A stretch of 64,000 nucleotides of DNA from Girardinichthys multiradiatus. Its lineage: Eukaryota; Chordata; Actinopteri; Cyprinodontiformes; Goodeidae. The stretch covers positions 48,589,613-48,653,612 of the forward strand of contig NC_061796.1 of assembly GCF_021462225.1 (NCBI RefSeq). Reading direction: 5' to 3'. Of the stretch, positions 37,901 through 49,000 are shown one piece after another (the stretch's first letter is position 1; every line of letters starts with the position of its first letter). The notes beneath the pieces were generated by a model. That model worked only from the letters and a program-made list of their open reading frames with translations, made no database searches and had not been told where the DNA came from. The translations under genes and the position numbers were made by a program.

Positions 37901-40900
37901 CTGGTACATGATGATGCATGGCTCATCAGCAGGTTTAGATTGTCCAGGACAATCATCTTGGAGCTCTGCATGGAGCTGGCCCCAGTGCTACAGAGGGAAA
38001 CCAGGAGGAACTGTGGGTCTCTGTTACCAGTTCTAGATCTTCCTACCCTGCAATCCTTTCAACCGGACCTTCTCAGAGGGAGCTGACTGACAGGTTGGGT
38101 ATTTAACAGTCATCCCTGAGCGGGCCATGCCAGCCATGTGGGTTGGCCTTGTCGGTATGTTGCTCAGATATAGAAAGTTCCCCTGAACTGTGCCTCTCAT
38201 TTGCAGCGAGGAGCCGATTCTAGAATTGCATTGCTCACAGAGTAGTTTTGTTGTTTTCCTTCTGATATCATATTTAAAAAAAACTTGAATTCCTCATTTT
38301 GTGGATGATGATAGCTTTTCTTGGATGATTGTTCCTTTTAGTATTGGATGCTGTGCAGCTGGAAGGATTTTTGTCAATACGTGTTATTCTTTAGGACATT
38401 TGTTATGATGCATTGCCATGGCAACAGGGTTGTTTCTTACAACCGGGAGCAGCTGATTAATATCTTAAAAGCTCAAATAATACTTCAACTACAACCCCAA
38501 ATCCCTGATGAGTTGAAAAGGAGACGCCGTGGATGCAGAGCAGGAGCTAAGAGGAGAGAGAGAAGGAGGAAGTTCAAACCATCTCTTCCGTCGGTTATGA
38601 TGGGCAATGTGAGATCGTTGGGAAACAAGTTGGATGAACTCCAAGCCCTACAAAGGACCCAGCCAGAGTACCGGGCATGCAGTATCATGTGTTTTACTGA
38701 GACATGGTTGCAGGATCATATCCCCGACTCCAGCGTCTCTCTGCCAGGCTTTTTAACCATACGAGCAGACAGAGATTTAAAGAGGAGCGGCAAATGTAAA
38801 GGAGGTGGACTAGCAGTACTTGTGAACAACAGATGGTGTAATCCAGGACATGTTACTGTGAAGTGTCATCTCTGCAGTCCAGATATTGAACTGTTAGCAG
38901 TAAGTTTTTGTCAACAATATTTACCCAGAGAGTTTATCTGTGTTATTTTTCAGTTTACGTTCCACCTTTAGCTGTTGCCGACACTGCATGCGATCCCATC
39001 TGCTCGGTTGTTGCTAAGCTACAGACACAACACCCCAATGTGTTTGTGGCAATATCTGGTGATTTTAACCACGCTGCACTCTCTGCTACACTTCCAACGT
39101 TTCTACAGTTTGTCAGCTGCTCTACCAGAGAAAATAAAACATTGGATTTGTTTTATGCAAATGTCAAGGACTCACATCTCTAAAGTTGGACCTTCTGTGC
39201 TCGAAATATAAGCCCCTTGTTCAGAAGCAACCTGTAATAAAGAGAACTATAAGAAGATGGTCACAGGAAGCTGAAGAAGCCCTGCGCAGTTGTTTTGAGG
39301 CTACAGACTCATATCAATGCCATGACTGAATGTGTGACTGGCTATATAAACGTCTGTCTGGATTTCACCAGCCCCAACAGAATGGTGAGATGCTTATCCC
39401 AATAACAAACCCTGGATCACCAGTGACCTGAAGGACCTGCTTAACAAGAATAAAAGAGCCTTCAGAGAGAGAGACAGAGAATTATTGAAGTTAAACATCC
39501 CTGTCTACACACGGTTTCATACATCTGATTTTTTTTTTTGTGCACTGCAATTTCTCCCTGCTGCCAACGTTTAGTATGAAAACTGCACACTCTTTAGGAC
39601 TTGAGGCCCCAGAACACTGCGGTTCTCACCCACACCAGGAACACTTTGAGGTCCTGGATTTACTTTTCCATCCAACACACGCTTGTGGTTGTGAGATATG
39701 GAACGTGATTTAAACTAGAACCAGATCCTAAATAAAAGCAGTTGAAATGAGCTTCTTTATTGTGCTGGTTCCACAAAACCAAAGATCCTTTCCCAAGAAA
39801 ATTCATATAGCTTCTTCAGACTGCACTCTCTGCAGTACTCATTTGAAACAGCAGATGCAATTGAGAAAATATGCCAGTATTCAACATCTGGTAGCAGAAG
39901 AAGAATTGTAGAGGGGTCAGGTCCTTTAGCAGCATCAGAATCAGAAAAGCTTTATTGCCAAGTACGTTTTTGGACATACAAGGAATTTGTTTTGGCGTAG
40001 TTGGTGCAATACAGTACAAATTAAACATTATAAACATAGCTACAAAATAAATAGAAATATATGTGCACAGTTTTAAGTGAGTGAGAGTAAATGTAGAGCA
40101 GTATGTAGAGCAGAATAAGATGTGAGAGCACAGCAGTGCATCCTAACTGCACAGTTACATTTGCTGTTTGAATGAGAGAACCTTCAGATACTGGCAAAAC
40201 AACAACAATCCTTCACCCCCACCTGGAGCGTTCTAAGCCATCAGTGCTGGGTCATGACATTGTTCTAGAGGTCAAACTGTAAGCACAAACCGAGAGCGGG
40301 AAATAAAGTGAGGAGCTAAATCAAAACTGAGGTGGTTCTTTTAATCAGGATGACTCCAGAAACATGTCCATGGAAATTAAACCAGAAGGAGATTCTGAAA
40401 CACAACTAGAACTTTTGGAGGGATTGAGTATCCATCGTCATCAACTTCTTAGGAGGAGTGGCCTAGTGGTTAAAGAGCAGGGCATTTACGTACTGGGGAG
40501 GCCACAAGTACCCTGGTTTGAATCCCACAGCCTGCCACTCTGGGTCTCTGAGCAAGACCCTTAGCCCCTGAATTCTCCTCAGGTGCCACACAATGACAGC
40601 CCACGGTGCACTAAGGGATGGACAATTTCTCCATTGTGATGTCAATAAAGTTTATTATTTTTATTATTAAAACACCTTGGGATTCTCCAGGAGGAGATAA
40701 AGAGTGTTCCTAGGGAGAGGGACGTCTGTGTTGTCCAGCTTGACCCTTCACCTACACAATCCAACCTTAAACAGACATGAACATAGATGTTTGGGGAATT
40801 TAAATGTACTTATGAACACTAAAGAAGAAGTCTAACAAAAAGATAGACTGTATTAATATCATCATCTCAGCACTGTGCTGTGATGGGTTTCTTACGTTCC

Positions 40901-41434
40901 TCATCTGTCCTACAGGTTCTGGCGTGTCGGCTTTCTGTCTCCACCCTGGCGTGATCCGGACTGAGCTTGGTCGCCATGTAGAGGGCTGGTTCCCCCTGCT
41001 GGGGGCACTGCTGAGGCTTCCTGCCCTGCTGCTGATGAAGACCCCGAGAGAGGGCAGCCAGACCACAGTGTTCTGCGCTGTGACGCCGGGCCTGCAGGAA
41101 CTATCAGGCCACTACTTCAGGTAGAGGGCGAGGGTAAAACTTGCGTGCAGGAAGGATAATGAGTGTGTCTTCATGCTTGTGCTGCAATTGACAGTATATC
41201 AGCATCACAGTGTTTGATTTTAATTGGTCAGATAGAGCTGTGGAGCATTGTGTGGTATATCTAATGAGGTGAGCTCAGTTGGTCGGTTTAGTGGACCAAG
41301 TGATGTACAGAATGTTTTGTGTCCACAGTGACTGTGCAGAGAAGGAGGCAGCACCGGAGGGACGGGATGACGATGTGGCCTGGAGGTTGTGGGAGGAAAG
41401 CGCCCGACTAGTTAGATTGAAGGGCACATGGTGA
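25971..41434 (+). CDS. Retinol-dehydrogenase-like short-chain dehydrogenase (RDH11-14 group)
   Basis: Seven exons: 25971-26112, 31867-32001, 36477-36668, 36746-36907, 36991-37110, 40916-41120 and 41329-41434. All phases agree and the total is 1062 bases (353 residues). An unusual Pro/Gly/Ser-rich N-terminus of about 33 residues precedes one hydrophobic anchor ([14 protein letters not shown]). The SDR core follows: [16 protein letters not shown] (NAD(P)-binding), [39 protein letters not shown], the YRQSK catalytic pair (YxxxK), [15 protein letters not shown] and a C-terminal [16 protein letters not shown] that is closest to RDH13 as I recall it. Such enzymes reduce retinal and other aldehydes at membranes. 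The exact paralogue is not certain, so no symbol is given. The donor after 37110 (GTTCAC) is weak. Introns hold a full LINE and many relics. Confidence 0.88.
26113..26930 (+). other. Dehydrogenase intron 1, AT-rich, nothing recognised
   Basis: AT-rich intron DNA up to the start of the L2-type LINE. No features seen. Confidence 0.4.
26931..29693 (+). mobile_element. L2-type LINE copy, 5'-truncated and internally deleted
   Basis: Nearly matches the copy at 50386-53390. An ORF (27064-28011) covers the region between endonuclease and RT and ends at LDLSAA. The next readable text is [18 protein letters not shown] in 28020-28165 and then [17 protein letters not shown] and [20 protein letters not shown] up to 28529. 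About 0.36 kb present in the other copy, including the YADD active site, is missing at about 28010, so this copy is dead. A long 3' UTR ends in repeated ATTGA units at 29675-29693. It lies in intron 1 of the dehydrogenase gene in sense orientation. Confidence 0.9.
29694..30480 (+). other. Intron DNA, nothing recognised
   Basis: No ORF, RNA gene or repeat recognised between the LINE tail and the older relic that follows. Confidence 0.4.
30690..31010 (-). mobile_element. Old LINE remnant
   Basis: On the minus strand, 30765-30810 reads [14 protein letters not shown], the conserved C-terminal RT text of the L2-type LINEs, followed by degenerate downstream sequence. Strongly diverged. Confidence 0.55.
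31011..31866 (+). other. Intron DNA before dehydrogenase exon 2
   Basis: No recognised element; ends in a normal pyrimidine tract and TTTCCAG acceptor at 31866. Confidence 0.4.
32160..32575 (+). mobile_element. Degenerate LINE 3' part, same family as the 32607 element
   Basis: Reads [35 protein letters not shown] and [19 protein letters not shown], a diverged version of the C-terminal end of the following LINE ([37 protein letters not shown]). Ends about 20 bp before the target-site duplication of the younger element, so the young copy inserted next to an old relative. Confidence 0.7.
32593..35954 (+). mobile_element. 3.3-kb APE-type LINE with 14-bp target-site duplication
   Basis: A perfect 14-bp direct repeat, AGTTTCAATTACAC, flanks the element at 32593-32606 and 35941-35954. 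The 3334 bp between encode, across frames, an apurinic-type endonuclease ([40 protein letters not shown]) and a reverse transcriptase ([52 protein letters not shown]), then a C-terminal part ending SPRPGPG. A frameshift near 33700, another near 34470 and stops at 34626 and 35139 inactivate it; the FADD box region is disrupted by the frame break near 35155. Clade (RTE-related or other) is not assigned. Confidence 0.93.
35955..36476 (+). other. Intron DNA before dehydrogenase exon 3
   Basis: Nothing recognised. Confidence 0.4.
37423..37806 (+). mobile_element. Solo 3' end of the L2-type LINE
   Basis: Nearly identical to 29355-29693, including the GTTAAAAGGGAGTTTTTCC block and ending with four ATTGA units. 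5'-truncated insertion in dehydrogenase intron 5. Confidence 0.92.
38345..39515 (+). mobile_element. LINE ORF2 5' part (endonuclease), Rex1/L2-like
   Basis: Reads [80 protein letters not shown], then after a frame break [14 protein letters not shown] and [24 protein letters not shown]. These are the AP-endonuclease motifs of fish LINEs. The last part (39420-39500) reads [20 protein letters not shown]. The RT is absent. It may belong to the same family as the RT fragments at 630 and 2806. Confidence 0.85.
39935..40145 (-). repeat. LINE-tail-like repeat
   Basis: Starts AGAATCAGAAAAGCTTTATT and continues GCCAAGTACG, a text common at fish LINE 3' ends in reverse orientation. No coding part. Confidence 0.45.
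40452..40672 (+). mobile_element. tRNA-derived SINE
   Basis: An RNA polymerase III A-box-like TGGCCTAGTGG (40459-40469) and a B-box GGTTTGAATCC (40515-40525) are spaced as in a tRNA. They are followed by a non-tRNA body and a tail of AATAAAGTTTATTATTTTTA. Typical fish tRNA SINE layout. Confidence 0.8.
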
Positions 41435-43240
41435 CCTCTAATGTGCTGGTTAACATGCAAACAAGAAGTCACAGAGACGGTTGCAGTGCCCCCATCTGGA
41501 CAGAGTGAGGAAGAGATGAAACAGTCATTATTGTCAGGTGGACCAACCCAGGTGTTCCAGGAGTTTTCCATCAGTCATCAAGTCTGGAGCAGAGCAGCAA
41601 CACTCCAGCCTGGGTCCAGAGTTTTTTCTCTGACAGGGTGCAGGCCTAAACCAGGGCCGGTGCTAGAACTGTTCTTAAATGGTTCTGTAAAAACCCAGAT
41701 AACACACTTTATGGTTTTTCACCTTCACAGCTGAAGTTCCAACTTGGAACCAGGTCATTCTGTCCCTGAAATGCCTCTTCCTCTGCTGTGATTGATTGTT
41801 TGTCTCCATTAACCAGATCTTTTCTCCAGTCCGGCACAGAGCTGGACCTGAGGTCTTTTTACAGTCCTAGAGTCTGGACTGGTGCTACCTTAGATCAAAA
41901 CAGAATGAAGAGATGCTTCATTTAGAATTTAAACCAATTCAGTATCAGAACCAGAAATAACCCATTAATGTTCCTCTGGTGTTTCCTTGAAGTCTTAAAA
42001 GTTTCCTTGTTCACCTCGTGTTTATTTCATGATCTGTTCGTCTTCCTCCCCATGTCTGCTTGTTAATGAAACGGTTAGGGGGTTTCTCAACTGTCAGGAC
42101 CCTTTTACTTCCGATCCATTTGGTGAACTTCAAACGGACAACAGTTTGTTCCCTCCGATAGTCCGTTTCAGTTGGGCAGGTGTGTCAGCTCATCTGAACT
42201 CTGGTCCGTCTGAAAACATGGGTCTTGATTCCGTTGCAGGTCGCCTGCAATAGGAAAGCAACTGAGCAACCAAGGGAACCAAAGACAGGAAGTGATGTAT
42301 GATATGCGGACATAGATGTGATGTAAAAATGTTTAAAGCCTCACTTTGCATCTGTGTAACCATAGCAACACACCGTAGTCTCTCCTGTACGCAGATGATT
42401 CAGGCAGCAGATGAGCAGGTTTGCAGGGTGTTGGAGATCGAACATCTCCTTCCTTTTCCTAAACATGACTCTTGGTGGTCTGTCTGCGTTCCTTTCAGGT
42501 ACCGACTCTTATCTCAGTGTTTTTCGAACTGTTTCTTCCACTGATGTGTCACAGGGTCATCAAGTCAGGAGGACTTTACTGAACATGCTCCCGCTGATCT
42601 TCAGCCCATCTCCATTGTGTGTACATCCATCCTCATGTCTAAATAAAACCTTTCAGGTTGAATTACTTCATACTAAGTTCAACCCTCTTTGGGTTTGGAC
42701 TGCAGAACTTCTTAACCTTTATTTTTAGTTGGACAGGTCCTTCTGAACGTTTAATGGAGCTAGGATCTGATCTAACGTCACAGGAACATCTAGTGGCTTA
42801 AATTGCAGCAGGAAGGTTCCAGGTGTTGCACCAAATCTTTTGACAATTAGATGTACCGACTTCAGAGGGTGCCGTTACATGGCTGAATTAACGAAGGTCA
42901 AATATCCTTATACCCAATATCAGAAACTGACTGTACCACAACTTCATTTATGCTCCAGAATATGAAATACCTTCATTTTGAAGAGGTTTTACCGGAATCA
43001 GACACATTCTGACGACCACTAGGAGAACATGGGACCATCCTGGACCTTAATGGACAGTTTAAACATATGTCAGGGCCTTCTTCACATCAGTGGTAAAACA
43101 TGTACAAAGCAGACAAATGGGAAAGTCACCTATAGTAGCAGCAGTAATGTGGTTTGAGCTTCAGACCATTTCCTTTAGGCTCAAACATGGTTTTGATTTT
43201 GTCCGTCTCAAAACGCCCAGTCCGTTGCAACAGATGGCTG
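41435..43240 (+). other. Dehydrogenase 3' UTR and intergenic DNA
   Basis: After the TGA at 41432-41434 the first AATAAA noticed is at 42642-42647, a possible polyadenylation site. No further gene recognised. Confidence 0.4.
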
Positions 43241-43242
43241 CC

Positions 43243-43430
43243 CTTAATGAGCCTAGTTCTGGTTCTGCTGGAGGTTTCTAAAAGTTGAGTTTTCCTGTCC
43301 ACTGTCACCAAATGCATGTTCAGGAGGGAGGTACTGAGGAAAAGTCAGTGATGCAGTGGGCTGGGTTTCTTTAGACAGAAAACTGTTGACCGGGTGAAAT
43401 AATAAACAGAACCGGACTGAGACGAAACTG
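43243..43430 (+). mobile_element. Diverged solo 3' end of the L2-type LINE
   Basis: CTAGTTCTGGTTCTGCTGGA, GTCCACTGTCACCAAATGCA and GGGCTGGGTTTCTTTAGACA match blocks of the 29330-29560 sequence with many changes. Confidence 0.7.
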
Positions 43431-43589
43431 AGATAAACTGAAATGAATGTAACTGGCTCTGAAACGGTCCGATTGGACTGACTGTATATTTCTGTGTACG
43501 AACTAAAAATGTTTGTCCAAAAAATGGCGTTTGTTGGGAACTGGTTCTAAATAAATAAAGTAGAGACACACCTGAGTAGGTTTGTATCA

Positions 43590-43990
43590 GCAGCTCTCAC
43601 AAAGGCACATTTAATTGTAGCACATATCAGTAACAAGACAATTCAAAGTGCTTTACATCATGAAAACAAAAAAGAAAACAGAAGGTCACAGCAATGTCAC
43701 AATAAAAAAAAGGGAAAGAAAAGTTGGACCAAATAAATGATGTTTCAGTTCAGAGTTTAAATAGAACAACTGGGTTTTAAACTGGATCTAAAAGAACTCA
43801 GAGATTCTGGAAGTTTGTTCCAGATCAGCGGAGCTGAAGAACTGGATGCCGCTCCTCCATATTTGGTTCTGGGGATCCAGAGTAGACAGGAAATAGAAGA
43901 TACAGCCATAAATCTTTTAATATATTTTGGTGCTAAAGAAGCTCCGCCCCTCCTGCACTCGGACCCCAGGTGCTGGACAGATGTTATACA
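43590..43990 (-). mobile_element. Old LINE 3' tail relic
   Basis: Contains the common fish repeat text ATTCAAAGTGCTTTACATCA followed by GTTCCAGATC...GGAGCTGAAGAACTGGATGC and TTTGGTTCTGGGGATCCAGA. No ORF with known domains. Confidence 0.5.
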
Positions 43991-44954
43991 CCTGTGGATG
44001 AGACAGATTGAGGTTAGGTAGGGCAGGGTTCATGGTCCATTAGTATGAAGAAAATTAATAAAACATTTAATTAAAACTAAAACTGAAGGGAAAACAAGAT
44101 TTAAACAAAAAATAAATAAATGTGTCTCATTCTCATTCTAATGAACTTTTTCTTTAACTTAAACTTTTTACAAAAATCTCAGAGCTTCTCATTGAAATCA
44201 TTCATTTCCAAACAGTAAAGATCAAAAGGAACCGGTCCATCAGATCATCCTTAGCTCTGATTGGACAGATAACCTCACATGATCTGAGCCCAATAAATGC
44301 CTCAAACTTTTCTTATTTAAACTCTGCTGCTTGTAAATAGTTTGTTGCTTCCAGTTCTCATCAGAACACCAGAGGATCCAATAGAGAATCTTGAACCTTC
44401 TACTTTAAGATTCTGGCCTTCATAACGGAGTGAAGGAGGCTCAACCCTAACCCTAACCCTGAACGGGGCTGGAAGCTGTTCACCAGTCTGGACCCACAGA
44501 GCTGCTGCTGATGGTGGTGATGATGAAGACTGCATCGTCCACAGTGGGCAGTTAATTAACCAATAAACGGTTAATTGATATCTGGGCTGGATGTCTGTCT
44601 GAGCTGATAATGAACCAGACCAGATCAGAGTGGACCTGCAGGATAATCTGCAGCTCAGGAGGATGATGTTGTTGTCATTGTTGTTGTTTTAATGATGCGT
44701 GTCAGCAGATAATCTGCAGATCAGACTCCATCTCTATCTGACCCAGTTTGGGATCTGAGCCGACACTGAAACTGACTCCAGGTCAGCTGGGAGCCTCAAC
44801 ATCTGCCGACATCCAGACCAGGATGAGTGGGATTAACACGGTGATCCACATCAGAACCAAGGATCTGCAGACAGGACCAGTAGAGGGAACATCACTTACT
44901 TCGGACCAAACCATAAATCCATCTGGTTCATAATCATCCTGATCAGAAGAACCA
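43991..44954. other. Intergenic DNA with a short telomere-like repeat
   Basis: Three CCCTAA units occur at about 44443-44461. Otherwise nothing recognised. Confidence 0.4.
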
Positions 44955-45260
44955 CCTCAGCCAACTCCTTTCCATGTAGAGAAGTAAGGAGCTCCTCCCT
45001 GAGCCCAGCCACTACAGAGGAAACTCATTCTAGCTGCTTCTATCCAGGATCTGGTTCCTCCAGTCATGATCCATATCTCAGAACCATAGGTGAGGGCTTG
45101 AATATAGATGAAACAATAAATCCAGAGCTTAACTTTTTAACTTAACTATTCCTTCACCACCAACATCCTTATTACTGCAGAGGAAGAACTGGTCCATCTT
45201 CTGCTCCATTCTACCATTTCTCAGGACCACCAGGATCCTGGAGCTCCTTCAGTCAAGTAG
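44955..45260 (-). mobile_element. Degenerate copy of the APE-type LINE (antisense)
   Basis: In reverse complement the order of words matches 35390-35640 of the 32607 element (CCACTACAGAGGAAACTCAT, ATCCATATCTCAGAACCATA, GGTGAGGG, CCATTCTACC), with heavy divergence. Confidence 0.6.
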
Positions 45261-45789
45261 AGACTCAGTCCTCATAACCTGTTATTACACCATCTGCAAC
45301 ATTGAGACACGTAGCAGGAGGTCCATGTTTTAATGAAAATAAACAAAGGACAGAGCGGTCCATCTGATGGACAAATGACGATTCAGCTGGTCCAAACCAC
45401 TTTTAATAAATGTTGCGACATCCATCCTAGGGATCCAAACCTCAACCTCTTTTCTGGTCTCCTGCTTCAGAAAACATCATTTAGAACTTAGGCCACTCGC
45501 CTTAAGAACATCTGAAGGAACCTGAAATTAAATAAGTTGAACATTGATGATAAATGAATTTCCTAAAAAAAAAAAAAAATGTAGATTTTAGTTTCTTTCT
45601 GCAAATCATCGATGTTTTCATTCTGGATCTTATCTCAGAGCTGCTGCAAACGAAGCCAGAACTAAAGCCAACAGGCTCTGGTTGAACTGGGTCCACGTTT
45701 GCTGTTCGCCAGAGGGAGGCGCTGTAAAGCTGCCGAGGAGCCGCTGAGCCAGCGGGGAGTCCAGAGGAGGGGGAGTAATCGGACACCGA

Positions 45790-46049
45790 CCCACAGAGCT
45801 GCTGCTGGCTGCTCAGAATGAAGCGGAGCCCGGCGGCAGTAGTAGCAGCGGGGCGGTCACACAGTTAACCCCGCGGACAGAGAGCGAAGGTGCGGCGGCG
45901 CAGAGCAGGAAGCCCTGGTCCTCCCTGCGGAACTTTCTCCGGCTTTTAACCTCTCACCGGCTGTGCCGCTCCGCAGCGCTGCGTGGACAAATAACGGAGT
46001 TCTGTGAAAGTGGGAGAAGTTCTGTTCACGGCTGCTTGACACCCCCAGC
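45790..46049 (+). promoter_or_regulatory. plekho1: CpG-rich plekho1 promoter / 5' UTR
   Basis: GC- and CpG-rich DNA with GGGGCGG-type boxes and clustered GCGGCGG words directly before the plekho1 ATG at 46050. No TATA box seen. Confidence 0.5.
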
Positions 46050-49000
46050 ATGAGGAAGAACAGCTACGGGAAACGGGTGAGTTCTGGCGGAACCGGTACC
46101 GGCTGCTTTTCCACCGTTAAACCGAACCTGGGGGAACAAAAGCCCTAGGATTAGGCTGCACTTTTATTCTGAAGGTCACAAAAGCCGTTATTTGCTGCAA
46201 AAAGTGTTTTCGATTTTCACAATAAAAGGTATACTTTGTTATTGTGGTGTTTGACGCGGACAGATTCTACTCGGTTTGATTTAAAGAGTTTAAAAAGTTA
46301 GAAAAAAAATTAAAAATCTGAAACAGAGTGATGTGATGGGTTCAGGTGTAAACAAATGTGTCGTTAAATCCAGAAGCTCCGAGGGGAAGGAGCCACCCAG
46401 AGCAGAGTGACAGTTAATCTGCCAACAAAGGTTCATGTTACAGATATCCACGGGATTAGATGACCAACATCTGACACCTGAACGCATCATAGAGCAGTTC
46501 AATTTATCAACTGCGACTCGAAAGCATCCACAGGGCAGGTCAAATGAACAATCAGCACCCTTAACGCACCACAGACAAAAGCATTTAACAATAAGGAACC
46601 TAAACGCAACACAGGGCACTTTATAACAAACACTCAGGACGCTGAACGCACCAACCGGTTAAAATCATCATTCAGGACCATGAACGCAACATAGATTAAA
46701 AAAGTAAAATCAAGTTAGGATAAAGTTCTAACTGATAGAACCGGTTCTGAGTGATTTTGTTCGTGTTTTTAACCCTAACGTTTCAGTTTAAACAGTAACA
46801 GAAACTCGGAGTGGTGAATCTTCGGACTTTTCTCCGATTATTGTGTTGTTGTATCAGGAGTAAAATGATTTATTCTGAGCCGAAGTAAAACTGCAGGCCA
46901 ACAGAACAGAACCAGCACCAGCAGCTTTAAAACACAGATTGTTGGTAGATTTTCCTTCTTCCTGCGGCAGTTTCTGGAAAGCTCCAACCTGACTTCAACA
47001 TGAAACCAAAATCCCACATCAAACCAGCAGAGACTCAAAGGGCTCAAATGTTCTTATCAGAACCATGAAGGTCAGAGGTCACCACCAGAGTTCAGTCTGT
47101 TCACGTCAATAAAGTGTATCCGACTCACCTGACAGCTTCCTTCTTCCTGTTTCAGGACCCAGCGGAGTCCGCTCAGCAGAACGCTCCGCCGGATAAAATG
47201 GGCTGGATCAGAAAGTTCTGTGGAAAGGGGATCTTCAGGGAAATCTGGAAAAACCGCTTCGTGGTTCTGAAAGGAGACCAGCTGTTTATTTGTGAGAAAG
47301 AGGTCAGTCAGCAGGGGGTGGGGCTTACAGGTGAACAGCACCTGTCACCGTCAGAGCCTTAATCATCACCTGTCCCAGAGGACTGGACACCACATGACAG
47401 ACGGTGTTGTCATGGAGACAGAAACCACCTGATGTTATCAATGACCTCAGTCAGTGTGACTGATTTAAACAGACAGTGCAGTTTTTTAATTTACACATCA
47501 TCACAGAGAACGTCTTGAATCAAAGGTTCTCCTAATTTTTGTTCTAAAGATTTAAACTTAGAGAACAACATTCAGCCCTACATCATAGAACCTAAGAGTT
47601 CTACAAAACTCAGCAGAATCTGAGGTTCCTCTGGGTTCCTTGGGTGTTGGTTTGGTTCCATCTGCAATCTTCATGTATCTCCTCCACTTTCTGCTGTTGA
47701 CGTTCTGCAGGAGTCGAGTTTCAGTCCGAGAGGCAGACACACAGAAAGCTCAGGTTTCACTGCTGCCACACAGGCTGGAACCTTCTTACAGAACCTTTAG
47801 CAGAGAGAGAACCTTCTCACAGAACCTTTTTCAGAAGCAACTGTCCATAGAGAACCTTTAACTAATACAAATATCCTCCCTAAACCTTCATCAGACAGAG
47901 AACCTGCAGAACGGTCTCCACAAAACCATTGTAGAACTTTTATGGGTTACACAGAACCTTCAACATGTACACAACATATGTTTAGAACCTCCTGGTCTTA
48001 CTGAACCTTAGCTGACCTTTGTCTCCGTTTATCTTGATGTGTGCAGGGAGGACCTTCTGAGTTTAGAACCCACATGGGTCTAGAATGTATGGTTCTGCAG
48101 GTTCTCTGTATAAAGAAGACCCTTATATCCTGCAGCAGTAATGCTTCGCAGTGGGAACAGGTCTGTGAGGATAATAATGGAGAGATGAGTCCGGTCTCTG
48201 GTCTGGATGTGAGTTAGCTATGTGTCTGTGGTGCGTTCAGGTACATCAGCCAGTTCCTTATTTAGAAGAACCGATTCTTCCTCTGGTTCCTCTTTCTGAC
48301 CACCACCATGTTGGTCACATGACACATAGAAGCTTCCTGACAGCCGCCTCAGCACCATATTGGGCTGTCAGAGACATCAGTCGTTGGTTCAGAGCGTTTC
48401 CGTGGAGATCAGAAAGAGTGAGGTTCCTCTTTTCAGCAGCTTGTCTTCCTGTCCGATCAGAAATAACCTCAGTGTTGCACCAGAAGAACCACCGAGGAAC
48501 AGAAACAGTCCTCCTCCACCTCTTTCTCTGTCTGCTGGCCATTCAGTAACTTTGCAACGAAATAAACCTCCTCTGTTTGGCTCCGGCAGGTGATCCACTG
48601 AACATCACGGATTTGTTCTCCTGAAATCCAAACTGAGAGGGAAGTTTGGATTTCCCAGTTTTCTGTCTGATTAAGGGAATTTTTCCATTCAGATGAAAAT
48701 ATTGATGCCTTCAGTTTGATTTGTAGGAGACTGAACAACTGACCAACAGAACTTGTTGAAAGCAGAAGAATGTCACTGTGAGGCTGTTCAGTCTGATGGT
48801 TCTGACTTGGTTTCAGGGTTCAGTAAGATCCAGATCAGTCGGTCCTTATATGCACAGAAATACTGGTGTGTGTTTCCGCCTAAATGACGCCATTGATAGC
48901 GGGGGGAGAGGGGTCTCCATGGTAACCACAGGAATTCACCCTCCCCCAGTGGTAACCGATGACAACCAGCAGGGCCTCAGCGATGAAGGTGAGGATGACT

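Noticed and set aside
38345..38971. 207-codon basic ORF as a host gene
   Set aside because: Matches the endonuclease start of fish LINEs.
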